The notes beneath the pieces are model-generated. The model saw nothing but the letters and a program-made list of their open reading frames with translations, had not been told where the DNA came from and did not search any database. A stretch of 64,000 nt of DNA from Euwallacea fornicatus. Taxonomy: Eukaryota > Arthropoda > Insecta > Coleoptera > Curculionidae. Where the stretch lies: NCBI RefSeq assembly GCF_040115645.1, contig NC_089570.1, positions 1,984,001 to 2,048,000 of the forward strand. The letters are read 5' to 3'. Made by a program: the position numbers and the translations under genes. Below are positions 1-13,311 of this stretch, piece by piece (within the stretch, counting starts at the first letter, position 1; every line of letters starts with the position of its first letter).

Positions 1-3000
1 TTCACTCCCTGGGCCGCTTTCACTTCCTTGTACTCTACATAAGCGTTCTGAAGATTTTTTGTGATAAAAATGCGCAAAATTTGTAAAAATATTGACATAC
101 CTTTACACGTAATTCGCGTAAGGGTTGAGGCATTAAAAGAGATCTAATTTGGGTTACTATCGGTCCGTCAGTACCGGCGACTAACATGGTGTCGCCCTCT
201 CTTAACGTGCCATTGACTAGAATAACGTCAATTGTGGTACCCAGACCAGGAATTGCTTTAACCTGTAAAATTTATAATGCAAAAACAGCTCTAAAAATAC
301 TAAACATTTGACCAGGCTGGGTATTAAACATTCAAAAAAATCTCAATGATCAAATTCCAGTACCTTACCTCAAGTACAGTGGCTTGTAATTCGTCAGAAT
401 ACATAAGCCGTTTTGGCAGTTTCACTTGACAGTACTCTACAATTAAAGCTAAGAGATTGCCCATACCCTCGCCTGTAATAGCGCTGGTTGGCACTAATGA
501 GAAGTAGCTACGTGGATCAGGGTTTTCGTAGAACAAAGCCGCATTTAGTCCTATGTATTTCACCATTTACATTTAAACCAAGACAGATGTGCGCATGCTA
601 ACCTTGCTCTGCAAATTGCACTATCACAGCCTTGCTCCTCTGCTCAAACTCAAGTTGAGTATTAGCGGCTTGCGCCTTTAAAATATCCCTAACGTCCTTC
701 CTGTTCATAGTTTGCCAATCATATAACCTGAAAAGGAACAATAAAAAAACACTGCATATAAAAAAGAATAAACATTTACCTGTCAATCTTATTCAAAGCG
801 ACTATAAAGGGGCACTTTTTCTGCTTCAACAGATTAATGGATTCGATAGTTTGCGGCTCTAAACCGTGCATAATATCCACGACTAGAATTGAAATATCGC
901 AGAGAGAAGATCCCCTGTTTCTCAAATTTGAAAAAGACTCGTGTCCCGGCGTGTCTATGATAAGCAATCCTGGGATTTTCAGATTCATTTCTGAGGCCTA
1001 GTGCGAAAATTATTAATAGGAAACTACCTAAAATTGAACACTTGCCCCTTTAACAATCTTAATCTGCTCTTTAATAGCCTCGATGGGAACGTTTGTAGCT
1101 CCAATTTGTTGGGTAATACCGCCAGCTTCACCATCCTGTACATTCGTTCTTCTTAGTTTGTCTAAAATTTTCGTTTTACCGGTATCTACGTGTCCTAACA
1201 CGCAGACAATTGCGGCACGTAAGTTATCTATGGAGCGAGTTTTTTCAGCTTCCTCTTTTCGTTTCTGAAATTTTTTTTTAATTCTGTAAAATTGAAATAG
1301 AAAGTGTCTAATCTTTAAATAACCATAATCCTTTCTTCAGCTCTCTCTCGCGATTGTTGCGCAACCGTCTTTGCGTCCTCGTCCTCTTCGTCGCTCTCAT
1401 CGTCCGATTCGCTCTCACTTTCAGTTTCCGATTCATCTTCTGAACTGTCGCTTTCCACTTTTTTGGAAGCCTAAAACTTTTTATGTAATGTTTAGGTATC
1501 TTAGAAGTCATTAGAGTTTACTTTAGTATTAGTCTTCACAACTTCAGCCACAATTTCCTTTTTGTTTTCCTCCATCGACGCATCGGATTCTTCATCAGAA
1601 GAAGCATCCCAAGCATCTTTCACATTGTCTTCCTCATCATGATCTTTAGGAGGGTCTGTTTCAGTAAATTTTACCTCTTCGGCCAAGACTTCCTGTTCAG
1701 ACTCTTCAGGTCTAATTTCCTCCTCCTTCTTCACTTCCTCTGGCGTTTGTTCCTTCTTCTGTCTATTTGGTTTAATTCTAGTTCCAGGTCTTGGCTTTTT
1801 TTCACCCACATCTGGCAGTGCCACCCCTTGAGCTTTCAAGCTGTCAATCAATGCCTGAGCCCTGGCTCTATCAGCTTTTTGTTTTGCAGTCAGAAGCTTT
1901 CCTTCTGCTTTCAGGCGTTCCTTTCGCTCCTTTTCTTTTTGTTTCTTTTTTTCCTTTTTTTCTTGCTCTAATCTCAGTGCTTCCAGTCTAGCCTCTTCAG
2001 CCTCCTCCTCTCTTTTGATCCTCTCTTCTTCTTCTTTTTTTATTCTTTCTTCTTCTTCTTTTATTTTCTTTAGAGCTTCTTGCATGGCTTGGATTGTTTT
2101 CTTGGCAGGGCCCTTTTTGCCTTTGGAGTCCTTTTCTTCTTTATCCTTTGCTCCTTTTTTCTTTTTTGAAGCTTTTTCTCCGCCCTCTTCACCACCTTCA
2201 CCATTATCTCCTTCCTCAGATGCACGTTCTTCTATGATTTTGCCTTTCTTCTTTTTCTTTTTAATTAATTCTTTTTCTTCTGATTCTTCTCTTTCTTCTA
2301 ATTTAGGTGCAGCAGCTGCAACTGCTACGACATGCTCAGTCTCATTTGTTTCATCACCATGTCGATTTTTGAATTTTTCTGCAATTTTCTTTTGTTTCTC
2401 TCTTTCCTTTTTTTCCTTTTTCTTCTGTGCAGCTGTTTTAACCGTTCCTATGTTATTAATTTCTTCTTCATTCTCCTCAAGTTTCTCTTCTTTAGTTTTG
2501 CCTTTCTTTTTTCCCTTCTTAAGGCCAGAATTTGGTTCTAGCTCTGTTTGAATTGTGGCTACTGCTGACTCCTCCATTTTGATTCCTTTATAAAGTATCT
2601 TATCAAAAAGCTTTTAAAAAAGTGTGAAACAAACAAACCTGCATATTCCATTTGAAGTTCAGCCAAGGCTCTCTCTAATCCATCCTCATCATCATCATCA
2701 TTTTTTCTTCTCTTGCTCTTTTTTGCCTTTTTGCCTTGCTGTAATTCAGTAGCTTTTCCAGCTCCTTTTTTTTTCCCTTTTGTAGCTGTTTTCTGCTCTT
2801 CTTCACTTTCTTTATCGTCCTCATTTGTCTAAAGTTAATTGTAGAACATAATGAATTGTAAATACTACATATTTAGTGTTCACATATATATTTTTTTATT
2901 CAACGCCAAGCATACATACCAGTTCGTCATCTACACTCTCTTCAACCTGAACTAAAGCAAAAGTGCTCTGCACCTTTGTAACAAGTGCCTCTTCTTCAGA

Positions 3001-3380
3001 ATCACTAAGCTGTTTCTCCTTCTTCATTTTAGTCTTTTTTGCCTTTACGGCTTCATTTTCAGTTTCGTCTTTGTTTCTGTACAAGCAAAAATAATATCAT
3101 TAATGCAACTTAACGCGTGAATTCCCCTAAACAGTCGCATTCATCCCTACACTTCCATCCTAACCTCACTTATCGGAAATGTAACTTTAAAACTTACTTC
3201 TGAGCTTTCAACTTCTTGGTTTCAGCTTTTTCAATTAATTCCTGTGTGCCTACTTCAATGTCTGAATCGCTGAAATCGAAATAGGGCCCTAGTGCAGGAG
3301 AATAGGACAACATATTTTGCAAGAATGACTTACCTTTCGTCACCCTTCGCCCCTTTGCGTTGCTTTTTCGCCTTACCCAT
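1..3380 (-). CDS. eIF5B: Eukaryotic translation initiation factor 5B, 5' two-thirds (3' end outside window)
   Basis: GTPase that joins the 60S subunit to the 48S complex on the start codon. Exons (minus): 3380-3334, 3269-3198, 3076-2920, 2828-2639, 2585-1522, 1470-1324, 1264-1042, 990-780, 727-603, 550-369, 262-101, 47 to beyond 1. ATG at 3380-3378 gives MGKAKKQRKG, the usual lysine-rich start. The first ~500 residues are low-complexity Lys/Glu/Ser, as in all eIF5Bs. The G domain follows with G1 GHVDTGKT, G2 GGITQQIG, G3 DTPGHE, G4 NKID and a SAIT-type G5, then the start of domain II. About 875 residues are in the window. Some splice sites in the acidic region rest on frame continuity only. 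Head to head with NADSYN1. Confidence 0.95.
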
Positions 3381-3848
3381 TTCGACAAGGAATTTAATTG
3401 ATTGTTGTTCGCTTTATTTGTACGTACTATCATAAGTAAAAGGGTTTTTTTTAAGATTTCGGACAAATTGACCCTTTCTTGCCAAAACGACATGCAAAAT
3501 TGGAAAGCGTCAAAATCGCTAGTAACCTTGATAGGATGGGCTTTTTGTTTTTGGTTATAAGGACAATTCATGGTTTTGTTGGCAGCATTGTATTAAAACT
3601 ATGAGAAGTATATAGCCATCTTTATTTTTGACTGATATAAAAGAGAGCCAAATATAAGTTTTATCCTTTTGTTTTAATATTGTCAGTGTTTGATGTTAAA
3701 TTGTTAATTTTGATATATTTTGAGTTTTTTAAATTAATTAGAGGAATTAAAACTAAAGTGAGAAAAACAGCATAAAGCTAATTTAGATTCTAAAAAATAT
3801 ATTTTATACAAATAATATCATTCCATTTGCTTCCTTTGGTCGCTCATA
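3381..3848. promoter_or_regulatory. Shared head-to-head promoter region, eIF5B / NADSYN1
   Basis: 468 bp separate the two divergent start codons, so both 5' UTRs and core promoters must lie here unless there are unseen upstream exons. The sequence is AT-rich with no clear TATA box, as expected for housekeeping genes. That the promoter is bidirectional is inference. Confidence 0.5.
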
Positions 3849-6800
3849 ATGGGCAGAAAAGTAACACTAGCTTCTGCAACCCTCAATCAGTGGGCATTAG
3901 ACTTTGAGGGAAATCTAGATAGAATTCTGCAGTCTATATTAGAGGCTAAGGAAATGGGGGCCACTTTTAGGACCGGTCCTGAACTTGAGATTTGGTTAGC
4001 TTCATTTATTTATTATACAAGATCTCAGTGGCTGAGCTATATCCCAGTCGGTCTCCACAAGGCAGGAGGCAACTTATTAGTGATGAGAAATTTTGGGTAG
4101 CACTGAAAAAACATCTACTATACAGGAGTCTTCATTCAGAACCCATAAGGGCGCATAATTTATAGTTAAGCCACTGCAGGATATTTGGAAGAATCAGCAG
4201 AAACTTTAATTTATTCAAGTCTTATTTTAACACTTCTTCCTTGTTTAAGTGGATATAACTGTCAGGATCATTTTTATGAAAGTGACACATATCTTCATTC
4301 TTGGGAAATATTAGCAGAGCTTTTAAGTGCTCCTTTATGCAAAGATATTTTAATAGATGTAGGGATGCCTATAATGCATAAAAATGTTGCTTATAACTGC
4401 AGGTAATATTTTTTATTATTATTTTTAGAGCTATAGTACTGATCAATTTTTATAGAGTAATATTTCTCAATAAGAGCATAGTTTTAATTCGGCCTAAAAA
4501 AATATTAGCTGATGATGGCAACTACAGAGAAAGCCGGTGGTTTACCTCATGGAAAAAGGTACTATAATAAATCATTATTGTTAATATTTGAGGGTTAAAG
4601 TTCCAGGATAAGGCAATTGAAGACTTTTATTTGCCCAGAATGATTTCAGCAATCACAGGCCAAAGAACTGTCCCTATAGGGGATGCTGTAATTTCCACTT
4701 TAGACTCTTGCATAGGTAGAATGTGAATTGAAATATAAGTGATACTCTAAAAGTGGATTTACAGGGTTTGAAATATGTGAGGAATTGTGGTGTTCTGATA
4801 GTCCACACATCCCTCTTTCTATGGATGGTGTGGAGATAATTTGCAATGGTTCAGGCAGTCACACACAGCTCAGAAAAAATTATGTATTATCTGATTTAGT
4901 AAAGTGTGCAACTATGAAGTGTGGAGGTGGTTTTAGTACTATTAACCCTTTATAACCAATTTTACTATTTAATATTGTTTCTAGGCTGTTATGTCTTTAG
5001 TAACTTAAGGGGTTGTGATGGAGAAAGAGTGTACTTTGATGGCACATCTTCCATCACTTTGAATGGCCATATTTTAACAAAAACACAACAGTTTTCTTTG
5101 GAAGAAGTTGTGAGTTTTATCTGTCTAATGAAATTTTCTTTCAAATAATTTATTTCTGTTAGGAGGTAATTAGTGCCACAATAGATTTGGAAGACATAAG
5201 ATGCTACAGAAACAGTAAAAGATCTCGGGCAAACCTGGCTTCTGCAAGCAAAAGCTATCCAAGAATACCCATAGATTTCTCTTTATCTCCTGAAAATGAT
5301 ACTTCCTTACCTACAGCTCGACCTATTGATATTGTAACTTTATTTCCTGAGGAAGAAATTGCTCAAGTAAATGCTCCAATTGGTGTTAAATTTCACTGTT
5401 GCTATATGTAGATTTGCAGGGCCCAGCATGTTGGCTATGGGACTACTTACGACGGTCTGGCCAAGGAGGTTTTTTTTTACCTTTAAGCGGGGGAATAGAT
5501 TCGTCTAGTACGGCTGTGATCGTGTATTCTATGTGCAAGTTAATTGTAGAAAATGTTGAAAGAGGCGCAGGTTAAACTACCATATGCAAAGCCAATAAGA
5601 TTCATAAAGAAAAAGCTTGTTTGTAGATTCAAAGGTTCTCTCAGATGTTAGACGTATAACTGCAGATGCTGAATACACTCCTTTGAGCGCGCAGGAGTTA
5701 TGCAACCGCATTTTAGTTACTTGTTATATGGGCACAGAAAATTCCTCTAAAGAGACGAAAAATAGGGCTAGTGGATTAGCTGCGGCTATTGGAAGGTAGA
5801 TAGATTTGTAGCAGAAAAGGGCCTTTTGGTTTAATTAAATTTTTAGTTATCATTTGAACATTGTCATAGACAAGGCCGTGAGCGCGTGCTTAGAAATCTT
5901 CAGTACGATAACAGGCCTATTCCCGAAATTTGCAGCCAACGGAGGGTGTCCTAGACAGAATATGGCGCTTCAGAATATTCAGGCTAGATTAAGGATGGTA
6001 CTAAGTTATCTTTTTGCGCAGCTGGTATTATGGGCGAGAGGGCGGCCTGGTGGACTTTTGGTTCTCGGCTCTGCCAATGTTGATGAAGCTTTACGGGGCT
6101 ACATGACTAAGTATGATTGTTCCAGTGCAGATATAAACCCAATTGGTAAGATCTTTCAACATTTTATTTATTTATTTGAGGAACTGGGATTATAATAGGG
6201 GGCATCTCTAAAACTGACTTAAGGAAATTCATAGTGTACGCAAAAGAGAAATTTAATATTCCAATTTTGGGTGAAATATATTCCGCAGTTCCCACAGCCG
6301 AACTCGAAGTGAGTTACTCAGTTTTGTGTCTTTTCTGTTCCATTGGAATGTGATTTCTTTAGCCACTGGCTCAAGGTAAAATAGCCCAAACCGACGAGCA
6401 AGATATGGGCATGACATATAGTGAACTGAGCCAATTCGGGCGGTTCCGTAAAATTGAAAATTGTGGCCCCTTTTCCATGTTCTGTAAACTCACCCAAACA
6501 TGGTCGGAGAGTTGCACACCGAAGCAGGTTTCTGAGAAAGTGAAACATTTCTTTAGGTTCTATATTTTATCACCGGATTGAAAAATAATGCTAAATGTCA
6601 GTTGATATTGAAGGTGCTACGCAATTAATCGTCACAAAATGACAGTCCTTACTCCGTCTTACCACGCAGAGTGTTATAGCCCCGACGACAACAGGTTTGA
6701 CTTGAGGCCGTTTCTCTATAAGGCTAATTGGTCTTGGCAGTTTCGAGCTATCGATAAACAAGTAAGATTTTATTTTATATAAACCATTGTGCAGTTGATT

Positions 6801-6915
6801 AGTGTATTTTGTTTAGTTGGAGTATTTAAATAGTCTGAAAAGGAGTTCCTCGAACAGTGGCAATCTTGCGAAAAAGTCTAGTACTGCCAAGGGTCGGGCA
6901 GGGGTTACTGTATAG
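3849..6915 (+). CDS. NADSYN1: Glutamine-dependent NAD(+) synthetase
   Basis: Last step of NAD biosynthesis: amidates deamido-NAD using ammonia from glutamine. Exons: 3849-3994, 4250-4402, 4456-4558, 4607-4715, 4765-4926, 4985-5109, 5163-5366, 5420-5570, 5627-5795, 5847-6145, 6199-6308, 6363-6556, 6614-6761, 6817-6915. They sum to 2172 nt (723 aa; human about 706). The N-terminal nitrilase-type glutaminase domain has GPELEIC (Glu45), the IRPK lysine and the GFEICEELW cysteine. The C-terminal synthetase domain has the ATP-pyrophosphatase loop LSGGIDSSS (about 356-364), LGSANVDE and KYDCSSADINPIGG. The tail is Ser/Lys-rich. Apart from a 255 bp first intron, the introns are about 45-60 bp. AATAAA lies near 7063. 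Confidence 0.97.
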
Positions 6916-7595
6916 TATAGGGCGTTTGTTTAGGTGTTTATATTATTGTGTTTGAATGGATAAGAATGTGTAATATGCACGTAAAAGGGATTTTGATTTA
7001 GAAAAAATAGTACCCCGTTATAGAATTAGCCAATGGGTCATTTTTAGAAGTTGTTTCAAAGCAATAAAAATATCTTTAAGCATTATTTTCTGTTTAATAT
7101 TTTATAGCGAGGATTTTTAGTAATGGTATCGCAACATTGTTGACTACATAACAACGTCATTGTTATGCCAGTTCTATTTTACCCATGTGTGCTTGTTATT
7201 GTTCTTCGTTAAACATTACTTATATTCACCATTATAGAAATAATTTGTTTATATTTTGGAGAAACAGGTAATTTTGTAAAAGTATTATAATAGAGGCACT
7301 TCCTCTATTCCGGATGATTCCTTAAATGTAATTCGCCATTTCCTACTTTCTCAGCGATTAACTTTGCAATTAAACTTAACCAATTGCATGTTCATTGCTA
7401 CAAAAAAAAATGCAGCTATTTAATGTTTCATTTTACGGAAACACCTGAACTTAGAAATGCGTGACCTAACACGATATCAGGTAATTCTTTTACCTAAAAA
7501 GCTTTGATAAAAGAACAATTATTATAATTTAACATAAAATATAACCACTATGTCATGCCCTATTACAGTACAATTATTCCATAGTTAAGGCAGTA
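6916..7595. other. Intergenic, NADSYN1 to CYP4-like
   Basis: 680 bp, AT-rich. It contains the NADSYN1 poly(A) signal (AATAAA near 7063) and presumably the promoter of the following P450. No ORF of family resemblance and no clear TATA/initiator pair was seen. Confidence 0.4.
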
Positions 7596-9450
7596 ATGTA
7601 CCATTTAAATATTTCTGTTTTGCTATGTCTTATTGTAACAGTCATAATTGTATGGCTGATTGCTCATTTACTAAAAATCTACAGACACCTTAACGAATTT
7701 CCGACAAACCCCTTTGTGCCGATACTTGGACACGTTTTTGATTATATAAACCCTCAGAGTAAGTATAAGAAATGATTTTGATCATTTGTCGAAAAGTGCT
7801 TTGCTCTAGAAACCCTAATCACCCTTACGGATAACCTGCATGAACACGGTGGAACGATCCGGCAGTATTTTGGACCGAAAAAGCCCTGTTTGATAACTGC
7901 CAATAAGAATTTATTGCAATTTTTGTGTCGTAATAACAAATATGTTTGCAAATCCATGTTTTATAAGTTATTAAAGCCGTGGCTTGGCGAGGGGCTCATC
8001 ACCAGCGATGGTACTAGTATTCACCATTAGATTTAGTGTGTACTACTCAGTAAACCTAACCATTATCAGGGCAAAAATGGCTGTCAAGGAGAAGAGTGCT
8101 AACAAGTACTTTTACCCAGAGTGCCGCACTAAAAGGTTTCGTAAGTGTTTTTGATGAAAAATGTGAGTCATTGATTGAGAGTCTCTCGGTAAAGGGAGAG
8201 TGCAGCATTAACCTTCACCCAATAATGAAACAACTCACTTTAGACATTATATGTGGTATAGTAACTTTAATCTGTGATATTGATTAGCTCTAAAATTTGA
8301 TGATCACACACAGAAACCGCCATGGGCCTAAGTCGGAGCCCCCATGAAAGTAGTAAAGACTGGCTTTATTCCAGTAGCATCGAAACTTTATGTGAAGTAA
8401 TACAGAACCGAATGACTTCTGCCTGGAAGATTTATGACTTTTGTTTTCGCTTCTCCCGCGATTATTCCAGAGAGAAATCTGCCCTGGCAGTTGTGGATAG
8501 CATGTTCGATTTGATAGTTAAGAGGAAGTTAGAAAAGACTAGTGTTGATGGGGAGAAAAAAGACATGTTGGATTTGTTAATGGAGATTAGAATCGATGGA
8601 AAACCTCTGACTAGAGATGATTTAAGGGAGGAAATTAATACTTTCATGTTTGCAGTAGGTTTCTTTGATATTTGAAAAGAAAAGGTGCATTGGGAAATTT
8701 TAGGGATACGATACTACTAGTACAACAATGTCTTTGGCTGTCTACGAGATAGCCAGGCACCCAGATGTTCAGGTTCAAACGAAATAGTCAAGTTTTAGCG
8801 CTTTTTATAATGGTAATTGTTTTCAGACAAAATTATATGAGGAGCAAAGAATGATATTCGATAAAGGTGATGTTCAGGTCTCTTATGAGAAATTGGAAAA
8901 AATGTCTTATCTGCAGATGGTGATATTGGAAACGCTTCGTCTGCACACCATCGTTTCTTTTGTCGGGAAAAAAGTGACGAAAGATCTCTTTTATGGTAAT
9001 TTTCCTCCGTGAAAGATGAAATTTGCCACTACTCTTTAAGTTTTTTGCAAGATGGTAAAAGAATTCCTGCCCTGCTAAACATAATTATTTTCATACACGG
9101 TTTCCACCACAATCCGGATTATTTTCCGAACCCCCATGAGTTTATACCAGAGCGCTTTTCATCCAAGGATGAGATTGATAAATTTACTTATATGCCGTTC
9201 GGAGTTAAGCCTAGACAGTGTTTAGGTAAGATCATTTGAAGCGTGGCAGAATATTTCCAGTATAAGTGTAAGTAGTACCTGAATTTTAGGGAAAAATTTC
9301 GCTATGGTCGAGATGAAATGCGTGCTATCCAAAATTATAAGAAATTTTGAGGTTGTGGAGGTGCCCGAACGGCCCTTGAAACTTGAGCCGAAGATAGTAT
9401 TATTTTCTTCGAGTGGAATTTGGGTTTCGGTGAGGCAAAGGGCGAAATGA
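7596..9450 (+). CDS. Cytochrome P450, CYP4 family (clan 4), atypical haem motif
   Basis: Microsomal haem-thiolate monooxygenase. Exons: 7596-7758, 7810-8010, 8070-8255, 8314-8654, 8704-8772, 8827-8995, 9052-9225, 9290-9450. They sum to 1464 nt (487 aa, normal P450 length) with no stop or frameshift. Residues 1-25 are a hydrophobic signal anchor. Clan-4 marks are C-helix WLSRR, the ETAMG segment, I-helix AGYDTTSTT, K-helix ETLR and PERF. The cysteine loop reads FGVKPRQCLG (about 426-435): the cysteine (433) and arginine are kept, but the usual Gly/Asp of FxxGxRxCxG is Lys. The absence of disabling mutations argues for a functional gene. Convergent with CYP4G at 9818. AATAAA at about 9597-9602. 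The exact subfamily cannot be assigned by eye. Confidence 0.9.
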
Positions 9451-9817
9451 TCGAAAAGATGGATAAACTAATTAATAAAATTGATTATAGGCAAAATTGT
9501 ATTTTTTGTTTGTCGAGTTTTTCGTGCATTTGATAATAGAGAAAAATGTGCTGTAAAATTGCAATCGTGCAATCTTCTTTTTTTGTATTGCTATTGAATA
9601 AAACATTTCCTCCTATCTAAAACTATGGTCGTTTTTTCCAAAAAATATTCAGGAAGGGAGAATAATATAGAGGGAGAGTAGCATAAGTACGTTTATTCAT
9701 ATTTGTGTTATAGCTAAATTTAAGTCAAATTTCAATAAATGCACAATTGCTTCGGAACTTTATTGTTCGTTGCTCATGTCCATGCCTATTTAAAGCTAAT
9801 TAACCTTATTCCTTATT
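9451..9817. terminator. Convergent 3' intergenic region between two P450 genes
   Basis: 367 bp between the stop codons of the plus-strand CYP4-like gene and the minus-strand CYP4G. Poly(A) signals face each other: AATAAA at about 9597-9602 on plus, and TTTATT at 9759-9764 (AATAAA on minus). Nothing else was recognised. Confidence 0.55.
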
Positions 9818-12367
9818 TTAAGCTATAGAGGAAGGCACGAATGGTTTTCTCTTCTCCAAGATAATCTTGAATCCATCTGCCCGCTTCAGGATAATGTCCC
9901 CTTGCAGTTTGTAGTCCTTCTCAGTTAAATTCGATTTAATCCTATAGTTTCTCAAAATCGTAGATAAAAGGATTTTTAGCTTAAGCATAGCGTATTTCCT
10001 TCCTACAATATGTAAGAAAATTTGTGAGAAAACCCAAGAATGAATGGTTTTGTTTTTTCTCCCTTACCCACGCAGCTTCGAGGTCCGGCACTAAAGGGGA
10101 TGAACGAATAATAATGTCTAGTGGCCGCCTTTTCCGGTAAAAAATTGTCAGGGTCGAACTGGTCGCAATTTGGCCCGTAGATCTCCCTCAAGCGGTGCAC
10201 TTTGAAGGTTCCGATGATGATGGTAGCACCGGCTGGCAAGATGTGGTTCGGATTTGAGGCTGAACGAAAAGAGAAAATTTCTGGTGTTCCGAAGTTATTT
10301 TTGTTTGAATTAACTCACTCAACTTAACGTCCTGTCGAAGTTGACGGGCGATAATAGGAACTGGAGGGAATAGCCTCAAAGTCTCCAGCAAGCACCGTTC
10401 CAAGTACTTCATTTCCAGGGTGTCGGCAAAAGTGGCTGGCCTGTCCGAGGCTTGGAAAATCTCATCGATTTCTTGTATAACTCGCTCTTGGATGTCTGGA
10501 TGCGCGGCCATTTGGCACAAAAAGAAGCTGGAACCTGCAGCTGTGGTGTCGTGGCCTTCAAACATAATTGTGTCCACCTGCTCCTTTATCTCCTCATCGT
10601 TTATCACAACGCCATTTTGCGAAGCTTCAATCAACAAGTCAAGAAAAGCCATTCTCTTCTTTTCGCCCACATCGTCGTCCACATCCAAATCGTCCTTGAG
10701 ACCTGTTGTTTGTTCGTAAGAATTTCCCCCCAAGGCATTTGTTGCAGCGTCATTTTTCTCGTATCTTTGAGTTTTGAATTCTTCGGGCACTTCAGCGGTG
10801 GATCCGCGGATGCCCCTCTTGAAATCCGCCTTCTTCTTTTGGATGACTTTGCGCGTCAAACTGTGTATAACATTAATCAGCTGCTTCTGGTATTTGTAGG
10901 TGTTGGTTAAGTTGAAGATGAAGTCCGGCCTGAACCACAACTTGGTGTGGCGTAAGTGTAGGATGTCACAGAGCTTCATTACGGCCATTGCATAGTCGTA
11001 CCCGCTTTGGTCCTGGGTTTTCTTGTTCACTCCCATTGCCGTTTCTAAAAGGATTTCCACAGTTGCCTCGGACATGTAGTCGTGACAATCAAACTCTCTC
11101 CCAACCTCCTTTTCCAATTTCGCCACAGTTTCTCTACTGTTTTTATTGAAGAGATCAACGAAGGACTTGAGGACGTTTAAGTGGAATGTGGGGGCGATTA
11201 GTTTTCGATGGGCGCGCCACTTTTGTCCAGTTGATATCAGAAGACCGTCGCCGAGCCATGGTTTGAAGAACCGGTACTCCGGGGACCTACATTAAAGTGT
11301 TTTAGTTGTTGGCCATCGGCAATATTGGGAATGAAGTACTTGTCAATGTGAACATGGCTGCTTAGGATTATTTCGATATCCTGAGGGTCGGTGAGGAAGA
11401 TGAGGAGCCGGGGTCCAACCCATACTTTTATTGTGTGGCCATAGATGTAGGACTTTTGGTAAATGTTGGTAAAAATTTCTGTAAGGGAACGAAGGTAATT
11501 TTTCAATATACGATGCCGAGAAGATTTGTGTTTACGTAGGTCTTTTAAGTTTTGTGTTTTTTTTCTTAAATTGTAATAAGGTATCAGTAGAGCAGCCTTT
11601 TGAGGCATGTTAAAAAATCGTTTTAAAGTGTCTCAAAATTACTTTTCCACCGAAATTTAAGTTTTACTATTCGAAAATTTGAGAGTGAAATTCGGCGGGA
11701 ATATGAGTACGCTCAGGTTACAACGCACGGTACACCGTTTCCCCCATGTGCATTCCTAATAAAAATTCCCAGAGCAAATTGAAATTGGCGATAAGTCCTT
11801 TTGGGGTACATTAATAACTTATTTCCGCCATCACGTATTTATAATAATCAATCCAAAGGCAACGGTCGAATCCTCGTTTCGAACTTAGCTGTCCACACGA
11901 GACATGAATTCTTATTGACCATTAAAAAACTTAAACTTGAACAATAAAAAATACACATAACACCGAAAGTTATTGCTTCAAAGGTAGCAAAATTCGCGGT
12001 GTTATGGTGCCCATTAACCTTCTTTGCGAGCGCAAACTGAGGCAAACTACTTCCATACAAATCATTGTTTTTATGCAACGCACTTTGTAAATGGCGATGA
12101 TCCCATGAATTGTGTCAAGACTGCGAAGCATGTTTTGGTTGCGAGTTACTCACGATTAGGACTTCCGAAAAATTCCATAACGTTGCCGAGAAGTGGCAAA
12201 CCAGAGGGCCCGGGAATCTTTTCAGCCAGCTCGTGCAGATGTCTCCTGGATAGTTTCCAATACATGTAGAACAGTGCTAAAGCCGGCACCAAGAGGTAGA
12301 AGAATAAATTGGTAGATGTTGTTGGCATAGAAGGGCCGTTTGGGGGATGGAAGGCGTTTAGTGACAT
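9818..12367 (-). CDS. CYP4G: Cytochrome P450 CYP4G (copy 1), insect oxidative decarbonylase type
   Basis: CYP4G enzymes convert very-long-chain aldehydes to cuticular hydrocarbons in oenocytes. Exons (minus): 12367-12154, 11478-11340, 11286-10319, 10259-10068, 10002-9818. They sum to 1698 nt (565 aa). Residues include an N-terminal anchor, the PGP hinge (EKIPGPSG), the CYP4G-specific ~40-residue acidic insert between G and H helices (GLKDDLDVDDDVGEKKR), I-helix FEGHDTTAAGSS, K-helix ETLR and haem loop FSAGPRSCVG (496-505). The start is chosen at 12367 (MSLNAF) by analogy with copy 2; an in-frame ATG at 12415 would add 16 residues. Intron 1 is about 675 bp (11479-12153). The exon at 11286-10319 equals two exons of copy 2 fused. 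Confidence 0.95.
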
Positions 12368-13050
12368 TATGGTGACCTTTATAGAAATCGACCTTATTAT
12401 TTCAATTACATTCATATTATGCGGATCCTGCAGTTAATGCACTATAACTCATTTATTATTACAAAAATATGCTAAGTTAAGTGCATCAATCGAAAATGGA
12501 ATTGTTTTTACTTAAATTATGTTTCAGGAGACGTTTCTGTCATTATGTTCCTTGAAGCTATAAAATTAACTATACGGGAAGATCTTGTAATAAACTTTAT
12601 ACAAAAAACACTTATTTTAACAAGTTTTGCCCTTATGAAAGCCACCATTTTCTAATAAAACACCTATAAATATACAACTTACCTCAGTGCGCTAGTTACT
12701 GTAGTAACTATGTAGTATATGCTTAAACGGGTTAGATACCGTCAGGTTAAGTATATTTTTCTTGAATAGTCGCGCACTGTCAATGAATATGGTATGGGTA
12801 TTAGAAAGCAAAATACTGACAAATTTAATCGTCTTTATAGCTATTTAAAGCTAGCAGACCCTGGCAGGGACCCTAAGAGTATGGTGGTGGCAGCGTTTAC
12901 ATATTTATAATAAACACTGTCATGCATAAGACATAATAGGAATTTTACTATGGTAATTGGTTGTTTACAATTGAATAAAAAAATATCAACTTAATTACTC
13001 AAATAATGAACTTAGGTTTTGATATTTTGCTGAATATTGCTGTCTGTGTG

Positions 13051-13063
13051 TACAGGGTGTCCA
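13051..13063 (+). repeat. TACAGGGTGTCC-type terminus of an interspersed element
   Basis: TACAGGGTGTCCA begins a run typical of ends of non-autonomous insect transposons. The sequence TACAACCTGTATC near 14029-14045 could be the opposite end, but matches only partly. The boundary and family are unproven. Confidence 0.3.
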
Positions 13064-13311
13064 TTTCTGAAACTCAACTATGGGGATCTCGGTAACCATA
13101 TAAGATAAGGTGCAATATTGCCTAGATCGGAGCAAAGTTATGCAAGAATATGTCGTTTCAAAACACGAAATATTGCTTTCAGATTCCTTTGAGAAAAACT
13201 GAAATTTTGGAAAGGAGTTTTTATTTTTTTCTCTCGGCTTATTTGCCGAGAAATGGCAAAATGATTGATATTCCATTTTTAATATTTCTCTCAATCTGCA
13301 ATTTAGCGATC

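Noticed and set aside
1639..2551. Long plus-strand ORFs opposite eIF5B
   Set aside because: They are Ser/Phe/Leu-rich mirror frames of the Lys/Glu-rich eIF5B coding exon; the minus-strand protein is clearly the real one.
7596..9450. The small CYP4-like P450 being a pseudogene
   Set aside because: All eight exons join in frame to 487 codons with C-helix, I-helix, ExxR and PERF motifs; only one haem-loop residue is unusual.
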